Shown here: positions 54,940 to 64,000 of the stretch, piece after piece | Numbering within the stretch: the first letter of the stretch is position 1 | How the letters are laid out: the number at the start of each line of letters is the position of its first letter | From: Euphorbia lathyris | Taxonomy: Eukaryota; Streptophyta; Magnoliopsida; Malpighiales; Euphorbiaceae | DNA length: 64,000 nt | NCBI RefSeq assembly: GCF_963576675.1 | Contig: NC_088910.1 | Coordinates: 105,428,807-105,492,806 of the forward strand | Reading direction: 5' to 3' | Notes under the pieces: generated by a model | What the model was told of the DNA's origin: nothing | The model's database searches: none | The model's input: the letters and a program-made list of their open reading frames with translations, nothing else | Program-made: the position numbers and the translations under genes

Positions 54940-56045
54940 ACTTTATCTCATCATTGTAAAACAATTCATAGTCCTGTCATTGAACAAAGTATTGATTCAA
55001 TAAAAAAAATAAAAAAAAACCCTTCTAATATGACCATAGACTCAACTTAAATTTCAATCACTTGGTTACCTGAGGAAGTTATTACTGAATTGAAAAACAT
55101 GGTAGCCTTGCCAATGCCTGAGAAAGAGTTTCGTTTTTTCGACATCCCATTAAAATCCTTCCATATTCCACCATTCTCAATTTGGCTGAAGGTACTGAAA
55201 TCATAAACGAGGTATCTGATTGAAGAAAGTGAGATCCATATAATCCAACAATTTTCCCCAGCTAAGGAGGGTGAGATGCACAAAAAGGCTAGTCACCTCA
55301 AAGTCACAACAAGTTGTGTTAGGTATTGTATCGGTTATTGATTATAACCAGCTGCATATGCGGAATTTTTTCCTTTTTTTGTTCCTACATCGACGGGTGA
55401 GGAGCACATAATTCATTAGTAACTCTCAAATCTCATGAGACTCAATTACACCCAAATGTTTTTATATATGCATACCCAAGAGCACAAATTCCAAAACTCT
55501 CTAACGCAAATAAATAGGCAAACAACACTTGCTATCCTAAAAGTATAATCCCTTTACCAAATAGGATTTATTAAGAAGTTTCCAATTTCTATAACAGGAT
55601 TCTAGTTGAAATTCAATGTTGTCTAAAACCCAGCACATATGTATTGAAGATGAGAAAAACCAATTGAGCTAAAATAGGGTACTTGCTCAGTATAGTTTTA
55701 TAAATGTTGATTCATAATCATACATAATCTTGGTTTAATATGAAAATCACAGGATTTCATAACCATCATTTTTAATTTAATAAATTAAACAACAAGAACA
55801 AGTTCAAACATTCAACATTAAAGAGTGCGTGCAATTAAAGATCGAGTATGAGAAAGGGAAGCTAGAGCGAAAGAGAATTGAAAAGAAAGTACCTGGAGGA
55901 GTCGAGGGGTTGAGGATGAAATGAAGAAAGATAAAGATTGAACAGAGAGAAAGGAATCAAAATTGGAAAAAGTTTCGTAGCAGTTGAAAGAAAGAAAGAA
56001 AAAGAAAGAAGTTAGTTTGAAGATTCAGGGAAAACCATGCGATGG
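54940..56045 (-). promoter_or_regulatory. 5' untranslated region of the GT47 gene with probable leader intron
   Basis: A donor-like CTCCAG|GTACTT lies at 55894/55893 and an acceptor-like AATGACAG|GA near 54973, suggesting a leader intron of about 920 bp; an alternative donor TTTGAG|GTGACT lies near 55297. The leader exon would run from about 56045 to 55894 and is purine/pyrimidine-rich (CTTTCTTTTTCTTTC on the minus strand). Splicing here is inferred. Confidence 0.45.
56012..56038 (-). CDS. Possible 8-codon upstream ORF in the GT47 leader
   Basis: If transcription starts near 56045, the first AUG in the leader (56038) opens a short frame, MVFPESSN, ending in TAA at 56012. Such an upstream ORF could lower translation of the main ORF. 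Depends on the true transcription start. Confidence 0.3.
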   Translation of the reverse strand: MVFPESSN

Positions 56046-56075
56046 CGAGAGACACGCTAACTGACTGCTGTTTGC

Positions 56076-56082
56076 TTATATA
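56076..56082 (-). promoter_or_regulatory. TATA box of the GT47 gene
   Basis: Minus strand TATATAA (context CATATATAAGCAAAC), about 30 bp upstream of the inferred start near 56045 and upstream of the leader exon. No other TATA is better placed. Confidence 0.5.
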
Positions 56083-56259
56083 TGACTTTTTTTTTTCCTT
56101 GGGTCCTCCCATTTTCTTATTCGTGTCATGTGTTTTTATTTTTCCTTTTAGCATGGTATTTCATGGTCACTAAATTTAGCAATTCCTTTTCAGAAAGAAA
56201 TATCTATAAAAATAATAAAATAAAAAAACTCTAAATCCTAAATTTAGGATTTATTTTAT

Positions 56260-56840
56260 TCCATGGAAAAATATTGTGCGAGCTATAATTGAGCCGAGCG
56301 GAACCGAGCTTTGTCCGGTTCCTGATCGTCTCGGCAAACAATTGACGAGTTCAAGGTTAATATCATGTTTGTGAGTTGCTCGCAAGCCGCTCGTTTATTT
56401 CTCCATGAGCTGTGTTCGCGAGCTACTTATTTATTTATTTATTCACGAGCTTTGTCCGTTAGCTGCTCGTTAATTCTGCTTATTAACTTTGCTTGCGAAC
56501 AGCTCATTAATTATGGTCATTTGAAATTTATTTTTTATAGATTATTTGAAATTTCTGTTATATAAAACTACATAATTTCGAAACCTACAAAACTAAAGTT
56601 TATATAAAATCATATAACTTTACATTTTTCCATTTATAGAAATGTTATTATTAAAAAATAATCGAACCAAACTTGTTTACGAGCGTGTTCATAAACATTA
56701 TAATCGAGTTTGTCCACAACCTTATTCATGAACCTATAACCAAGCTTACTCGCAAACTTTTAAGACGAGTTTCATGAGTTCGTTCATAAACACGATCGAG
56801 CTCGTGAGCAACTCGACTTATTTACAATCCTAGATATGAT
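56260..56840. repeat. Degenerate dispersed repeat rich in GAGCTCG / CTCGTT motifs
   Basis: The left half has GAGCCGAGCGGAACCGAGC, GAGTTGCTCGCAAGCCGCTC and CACGAGCTTTGTCCG. The right half has GATCGAGCTCGTGAGCAACT and ACGAGTTTCATGAGTTCGTT. The halves are partly inverse of each other, as in long-TIR elements. No TSD was found; non-coding. Confidence 0.5.
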
Positions 56841-58787
56841 TTTATATAACACGCTATGTAGCTTAAATTTTATTTTATTTTTAAGAAAGAATTAGAATAC
56901 AAAGCTTGACAAATAAAATTTAGAAGTCTAAAAAAACACTCCATAAGTCTTTACCTAGAATTGGTAGCTCTAGCAAGATCATGAATGTTATTACAATTTT
57001 TACATATCATTTTTTTTAAGTTTATATATCAACTATATATATTTCAACTATCATATATCTATATATATAAATAAATAAAAAACTATGGGTTTAACTAAAA
57101 TAAATGAAGTCAATATATTAATGTTATTTCATTTTCAAAGTCTAGAAATTGTAAATTTATTCAATATTAAAATAAATTTATGCACATTAATAAATTAAAT
57201 GAGATAAAATATCAAAATAGCTATAAAATTTTCTGGAAAAAACTAATTTAAGTTTAATTTCTTATAATTTCAGTCTTAACTTTTATTAAATGATTAAAAT
57301 ATCACTAACATAAATTGACAAATCAAATAAGTGTGTCGTTAACTCTTCACACTTTGACTTATTTTAGAAGTTTTAATTCGTACAAAGTGTTTATCAAACA
57401 ATCTCGAGACTTCCCCCACCAACTCATTTAATCTATCAATTTCTTCTTTATTATTAGAGTATAAGTATGTGTGGTGTCTAAATGTGGAAGGGTTATAATA
57501 ATTTAATGTGCCATTTTTATTAGTAATACATTTAATTGCGCAATTTGATAAACGTTAAATTAAAACCTAAATTAACTCTTTCCTTTCTAAATATTCAGAA
57601 AGGATTTGATATATATATATATATATAGAGGGTTGGTTTCAATGGTAAGCACTAAATTATCTTTATCCATGAAGAATATTTAATAGCCGTTGAATCAAGA
57701 TCCAATGATCTATATTTAATTTATTATTTAATATTAAAAAATGGCTACCTAATGACATCGCAGTCCTTTAACTTAAATGATTAAAAAAAGCAAACCAAAG
57801 TTTGTTGCAAATTTAAAGAAGAGCAATTTCTCTCTCCCTCGTTCCTATACCCATCTTTTTTTTTTTGTTTATCGGTTTCTTCTTCTTCTTTCTTCGTAAG
57901 AGAACTGACTGATGACTCAACAACATAACCTGGTACGCTTAACTATTCTCATCAGTTTTCATTCCTTTCTAACTTAATTTAAGATCAAACTCAATAACAC
58001 CTATCTAAGATTTAAAAAACGAAATCATATGCTGCTTGAGGAAGAGGACAATCAAAGACGCCCAACAAGCTTGCTTGCCGGAGGTATCCGCGTCCTGTGA
58101 CCTCAATGAAACTAAGTGCGTTTACTTTACTCACCTTGAATCGTTCACGAAAGAACTAGACTTTTGACGGGCCATCCTTTTTTTACGCGACGCATTACCT
58201 AAGGACGGATCTATAATGGGGGAAATGGGAGCACTTGCCACTAAAATCCCAGATTTAAAATTTGAATTTTTTTTAGTTTGCCCATAAAATTACAATCAGA
58301 AACGCCATTAATGGCTGTTAAGGTCGCGTAGGAAGAAAATGGGTTTTAGAGAAGAAGATGGATTTTAGATAATAGGTTTTATTTTGTTTGTTTTGAATCT
58401 TCCAACACAAAACAGCACCGTTCCACTTCATTTTGTGTAAGATTAGAAAAGAAAAACCTTTAGCTTAAAATCTAATCCAATCACATGTCTCCTCCCCTGC
58501 CATCTCTTTGTTTCACGCAATCTCTTCCTTATCTCATTACAAAAGTTCTAATCAGTCCCTGCCTTTTTTTTTTTTAATTTTGAATTCAAAACTCTAATTG
58601 TTATTTTCTTTTGCTATTAGTTCCTATTTGAAATGAAATTATTCCTTTGGTGATATTTCATTTGCTGATATTTAAATTATATGTTACTTTAGGAAACACA
58701 ACTTATATGCCTCACTAAATTATGCTTAATAAAATTTGAAAATGATGCATATTTTTCTAATTCGAATTTATTTTGATATAGAAATAA
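56841..58787. other. AT-rich intergenic DNA
   Basis: Contains a TA dinucleotide run at about 57609-57628. At about 58270-58440 the sequence is of more balanced composition. No coding or element boundary was recognised. Confidence 0.5.
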
Positions 58788-59873
58788 AATGTAAAAATAC
58801 CTCTAACGTTTATAGCTAGGAGCAATTTTACCTCTAACGTCTAAAATTGTGCAATTTTATCCTTAACATTGGCAGCCACAAGCAATTTTACTTCTAACAT
58901 TGACAAGTTGGGTCTAATTATTATAAAACAAAAATATTTTATTATTTATTCTACACCAATTGCATATCAATTTGTTTTTAAAAAAATCATATTTTTTTGT
59001 AATTTAATAATACATTTGGAGATTAATATTTATAAATTTGGTGTAATAATTTGAAATTTTCTTGTCCAACTCGTACAAAAGATAGTATATTTTTTATTTA
59101 AATTTTTAATTTTTTTTATGTTTAATCATATATTTATAATTTGTTACTAATGAGTGATAAAATGACTCAAATGTTAAGTGTAGTTGACAAGATTCATGAC
59201 TGGGAAGATAATTTGTTGAATTATTTCTCAAATTGACCTAATTTGATAATGTTATGGACTGCAAACGTTAGGAGTAAAATTGTATATTTTAAACGTTAGG
59301 GGTAAATTGCTCCTGACTATAAATGTCATGAGCATTTTTTGCACCTTATCCCTTTGATATATTGTAATTAAAATTACAAATACGGTGCAAAATACTCTTA
59401 ACATTTACATCGAGAACAATTTTACCTCTAACGTCTAAAATAGTGCAATTCTACCCCTAACATTGATATCCAAAAACAATATTTTATTCCTTATTCTGAA
59501 CCAATTGTGTATTCGTTATTTCTAAAAAAAAGATTTCATAATTTTTTGTGATTTAATAATAAAATTGGAGATTAATATTTTTAAATTTGGTGAAATATTT
59601 AAATTTTTGTCCAACTCGTATAAAATATAACATGTTTTATTTTTATTTTTTTGCCACGTATAATTTTGTGTTTGTGATATGATACTAATTACTCATAAAA
59701 AAAATGCATATATGAAGTGTAAATGACAAAATTCATGACCGAGAAAACAGTTTGATAATTATTTCTCAAATTGAGTCAACTTATCAATGTTAAGGTAAAT
59801 TTGCTCTTGACTGCCAGTTAGGGATAAAATTACTCCTGTCTGTAAACGTTGGGGACATTTACACTTTATCTCT
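58788..59873. repeat. Two direct copies of a roughly 500-565-bp AT-rich repeat
   Basis: Copies at about 58788-59352 and 59377-59873 share, in order, TTTTACCTCTAACGTCTAAA, ATTGGAGATTAATATTT, GTCCAACTCGTA and ATTCATGAC.G.GAA. Ends are inverted repeats (AAAATAC.CTCTAAC... against ...GAGCATTTTTTGCACC). Part of this family also sits in the hAT-like element (25540-25735). Probably MITE-like. Confidence 0.7.
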
Positions 59874-60059
59874 TAAAATTATTTATTTATGTAGTTATTG
59901 AGTTTTTCTACAATTTTTTTATACCACATATATAGTTTTTCCCCACTGTATATAAATCATGGATCTGTTCCTGGTCTTGATCGAACTATAGCCAGCTGAA
60001 AAAGCGATGGTGGGTTTCGAATGCATGCTACTATTATTCTATTCACACTCACTGAAATA

Positions 60060-60835
60060 AAAAAAGCCTAAGGATTTTTAAATTGAGTTTACAATCCTAA
60101 ATATTTATAAATTGAGCTTATATTTATTACTTTACGTTACGTTATAGATTGTACGCTCAATGATTATTGATAAATTGAGCTTATAATTATTACGTTACGT
60201 TACATTATTCTAAGTTATGTTACGTTACGTCACTCTAAGTTACGTTATTCTAAGTTATGTTACGTTACGCTATGATACATTACGTTATTCTAAATTGATC
60301 TTACAATCCTAAAGATTTATTCTAAATTGAGGTTACAATCCTAAAGATTTATGTTACGTTAAGTTACGCTATATTAAGGATTTATAAATTGAGCTTACAA
60401 TCCCAAATATTTATAAATTGAGCTTATATTTATTGCTTTATATTACGTTATGGATTGTACACTCAATGGTTGTTGATAAATTGAGCTTATAATTGTTACG
60501 TAACGTTACGTTACGTTACGTTACGTTACGTTACGTCATTCTAAGTTACGTTATTCTAAGTTATGTTACATTACATTACATTACGATATGTTACGTTATT
60601 CTAAAAATTGAGCTTACAATCCTAAAGATTTATTCTAAATTGAGCTTACAATCCTAAAGATTTATGTTACATTACGTTACGTTATGTTAATGATTTATAA
60701 ATTGAGCTTACAATCCTAAATATTTATAAATCAGACTTATATTTATTACTTTATGTTACGTTATGAATTGTACGCTCAATGATTGTTGATAAATTGAGCT
60801 TATAATTATTACTTTTCAGTTACATTACGTTACAT
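60060..60835. repeat. Tandem repeat of about 310 bp rich in GTTAC units
   Basis: Two and a half units: AAATTGAGCTTACAATCC (or near form) followed by TATTTATAAATTGAGC begins near 60076, 60385 and 60698. Each unit contains runs of TTACG/TTACGTTACG (longest about 60497-60535) and AAATTGAGCTTACAATCCTA. It merges directly into the satellite at 60836. Confidence 0.8.
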
Positions 60836-63800
60836 TACATTAGTTCAGTGATGTTTCAGTTCAGTGGTGTTTCAGTTTAGTAATACTTCAGTTTAGTGAT
60901 GTTTTAGTTTAGTAATGTTTCAGTTCAGCAATGTTTCAATTTAGTAACGTTTCAATTCTGTAATGTTTCAGTTCAGTGATGTTTCAGTTCAGTAATATTT
61001 CAGTTGAGTAAGGTTCCAGTTTAGTAATATTTCAGTTCAGTGATATTTCAGTTAAGTGATGTTTCAGTTTAGTGATATTTCAGTTTAGTGATGTTTCAGT
61101 TCAGTGATGTTTCGGTTGAGTGATGTTTCAGTTCAATGATGTTTTGGTTTAATGATGTTTTGTTTTAGTGATATTCAGTTCAGTAATATTTCAGTTCAGT
61201 GATGTTTTAGTTTATTAATGTTCCAGTTGAGTAATATTTCAGTTCAGTGATGTTTCAGTTCAGTAATGTTTCAGTTTAGTAATATTTTAGTTCAGTAATG
61301 TTTCAGTTGAGTGGGGTTTCTTTTCAGTAATATTTTAGTTGAGTGGCATTTCAGTTTAGTAATGTTCCAGTTCAGTACTGTTTCAGTTGAGTGATGTTTC
61401 AGTTTAGTAATATTTCAGTTCAGTAATGTTTCAGTTGACTGATGTTTCAGTTCAGTAATATTTTAGTTCAGCAATGTTTGAGTTTAGTAATGTTTCAGTT
61501 CAATGATATTTCAGTTTAGTAATGTTTCAGTTCAATGATGTTTCGGTTTAGTAATATTTCTGTTCAGTGATGTTTCTGTTGAGTGAGGTTTCAGTTTACT
61601 AATATTTCAGTTCAATAATGTTTAAGTTCAGTAATATTTTCAGTAATATTTCAGTTTAATAATGTTTCCATTCAATAATGTTTGAGTTCAGTAATGTTTC
61701 AGATCAGTAATGTTTCAGTTGAGTAATATTTTAGTTGAGTAATGTTTTTGTTGGGTAATGTTTCAGTTTAGTAATATTTCAGTTCAGTGATGTTTTAGTT
61801 CACTGATGTTTGAATTTAGTTATGTTTTATTTCAGTAATATTTCAGTTTAATGATGTTTTAGTTCAGTAATATTTCGGTTCAGTAATGTTTCAATTTAAC
61901 AATATTTCAATTCAGTAATGTTTCAGTTCAGTGATGTTTCAATTTAGTAATGTTTCAGTTGAGTAAGGTTTCAGTTTAGTAATATTTCAATTTAGTGATG
62001 TTTCAGTTCAGTGATGTTTCGGTTCAGTGATTTTTTGGTTGAGTGGTATTCAGTTTAGTAATATTTCAGTTCAGTAATGTTTCAGTTTAGTGATGTTTTA
62101 GTTCAGTGACGTTTTAGTTCAGTAATGCTTCAGTTCAATAATGTTTCAGTTGAATGATGTTTTAGTTTAGTAACGTTTCAGTTTAGTAATATTTCAGTTG
62201 AATGATGTTTCAGTAATATTTTAGTTCAGTAAAGTTTGATTTCAGTAATGTTTGAGTTCAGTGATATTTCAGTTCAGTGATATTTCAGTTCAGTAATATT
62301 TCTGTTTAATAATATTTGAGTTTAGTAATGTTTTAGTTTAGTAATTTTTCAATTCGGTAATATTTCAGTTTAGTGATGTTTCAGTTGAGTAAGGTTTCAG
62401 TTTTGTAATATTCTAGTTCAGTGATATTTTAGTTAAGTGATGTTTCGGTTCAGTGATATTGAGTTTAGTAATATTTTAGTTCAGTGATGTTTCAATTTAG
62501 TAATGTTTTAGTTTAATAATATTTCAGTTCAACGATGTTTTAGTTCAGTATGTTCCAGTTCAGTAATATTTCAGTTGAGTGATATTCAGTTTAGTAATAT
62601 TTTAGTTCAGTGATGTTTCAGTTCAGTAATGTTTCAGTTTATTAATATTTTAGTTCAGTAATATTTCAGTTGAGTGGGGTTTCTTTTCAATAATGTTTCA
62701 GTTGAGTGGCGTTTCAGTTTAGTAATGTTCAAGTTCAATACTGTTTCAGTTGAGTGATGTTTTAGTTCAGTAATATTTCAGTTTAGTAATGTTTCAGTTC
62801 AGTAATGTTTCAGTTGAGTGATGTTTTAGTTCAGTAATATTTTAGTTCATCAATGTTTGAGTTTAGTAATGTTTCAGTTTAATGATGTTTCAGTTTAGTT
62901 ATGCTTCAGTTCAATGATGTTTCAGTTTAGTAATTTTTTAGTTCAGTGATGTGTGTGTTGAGTGAGGTTTCAGTTTACTAATATTCCAGTTCAATAATGT
63001 TTAAGTTTAGTAATGTTTCGGTTTAGTAATGTTTCAATTCAATAATGTTTGAGTTCAGTAATGTTTCAGTTCAGTAATGTTTCAGTTGAGTAATATTTTA
63101 GTTGAGTAATGTTTCAATTGTGTAATGTTTCAGTTTAGTAACATTTCAGTTCAGTGATGTTTTAGTTCATTGATGTTTTAGTTTAGTTATGTTTTATTTC
63201 AGTAATATTTCAGTTCAATGATGTTTTAGTTCAATAATATTTCGGTTTAGTAATGTTTCAGTTTAGCAATATTTCAATTCACTAATGTTTCAGTTCAGTG
63301 ATGTTTCAGTTTAGTAATGTTTCAATCGAGTAAGGTTTCTGTTTAGTAATTTTTCAGTTTAGTGATGTTTCAGTTCAGTGATGTTTCGGTTCATTGATTT
63401 TTTGGTTGAGTGATCTTCAGTTTAGTAATATTTCAGTTTAGTGATGTTTCAGTTCAGTAATGTTTCAGTTTAGTGATGTTTCAGTTCAGTGATGTTTCAG
63501 TTTAGTAATGCTTCAGTTCAGTAATGTTTAAGTTGAGTGATGTTTCAGTTTAGTGATGTTTCAGTTCAGTGATGTTTCAGTTTAGTAATGCTTCAGTTCA
63601 GTAATGTTTAAGTTGAGTGATGTTTCAGTTCAGTAATATTTCAGTTCAGTAATGTTTCAGTAATATTTTAGTTTAGTAATGTTTGATTTCAGTAATGTTT
63701 GAGTTCAGTGATATTTCAGTTCAGTGATATTTCAGTTCAGTAATGTTTCTGTTTAGTAACATTTGAGTTCAGTAGTGTTTCAGTTCAGTGATGTTTCAGT

Positions 63801-64000
63801 TCAGTGATATTTTAGTTCAGTGATGTTTCAGTTCAGTGATGTTTTAGTTCAGTAATATTTCAGTTTAGTGATGTTTTAGTTCAGTAATATTACAGTTTAG
63901 CAATATTTCAGCTCAGTAATGTTCCAGTTTAGTAATGTTTCAATTCAGTAATATTTCAGTTCAGTGATGTTTCAGTTCAGTAATGTTTCAGTTGAGTAAG
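60836..64000. repeat. Satellite array, 16-bp monomer, extends past the window end
   Basis: About 195 tandem copies of a 16-bp monomer, consensus AGTAATGTTTCAGTTC. Most variation is at three sites: C/T in TT(C/T)AGT, A/G in AGT(A/G)AT and A/G in AT(A/G)TTTC. Longer-range copies occur about 1365-1380 bp apart, for example GTGGGGTTTCTTTTCA at 61311 and 62674, and GAGTGAGGTTTCAGTTTACT near 61581 and a near copy at 62960. An 80-bp higher-order unit is doubled at about 63470-63630. No ORF survives because stops recur in every frame. Confidence 0.97.

Noticed and set aside
60836..64000. CRISPR-like regular repeat at the window end
   Set aside because: The 16-bp units are directly tandem with no unique spacers, in a plant genome; it is a satellite.

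Overview
The window is nuclear DNA from a flowering plant, most likely a eudicot. It carries an R2R3-MYB gene with the usual plant three-exon structure, a plant-type exostosin/GT47 glycosyltransferase gene, and plant lineages of Ty3/gypsy, L1, RTE, MULE, hAT, PIF/Harbinger and SINE elements. Intergenic DNA is strongly AT-rich. I cannot name the species. Only two genes look like intact host genes; almost everything else is transposable elements in nested layers, many with target-site duplications (TSDs) I could read directly.

Layout. 1-11190: an old L1-type LINE (minus strand) split by a Tat-lineage Ty3/gypsy element (34-8213, minus strand, TSD AGCCT) that carries a 259-codon coiled-coil ORF on its antisense strand. 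11190-16640: AT-rich DNA with two 5'-truncated LINE pieces, then an LTR fragment interrupted by a PIF/Harbinger-like element (14928-16043), itself interrupted by a MULE-type MITE (14996-15412). 16750-28593: three further degenerate LINEs (B plus, C minus, D plus), a hAT-like element and a hairpin MITE. 29115-29899: the MYB gene. 29900-43700: gene-free, with a tRNA-type SINE, remnants of a second Tat-like element, tandem repeats, a 45-bp RTE micro-insertion, a roughly 2-kb LTR and a copia primer-binding site. 43723-54939 (minus): the four-exon GT47 gene. Its two large introns hold a long-TIR MULE carrying a purple acid phosphatase gene fragment (Pack-MULE), several MITEs and an RTE-clade LINE with an uninterrupted ORF. 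56100-60835: AT-rich DNA, dispersed repeats and a GTTAC-rich tandem repeat. 60836-64000: a satellite of 16-bp monomers with about 1.37-kb higher-order periodicity, running off the window end.

The genes do not form a pathway. The MYB is a nuclear regulator with a bHLH-interaction motif. The GT47 protein is a predicted type II Golgi membrane enzyme. The least ordinary items are the Pack-MULE with its phosphatase fragment, the antisense ORF in the gypsy element, the intact RTE ORF inside a host intron paired with a 45-bp insertion of the same RTE 3' end elsewhere, and the transition-rich 16-bp satellite. All splice sites and element boundaries were read by eye.
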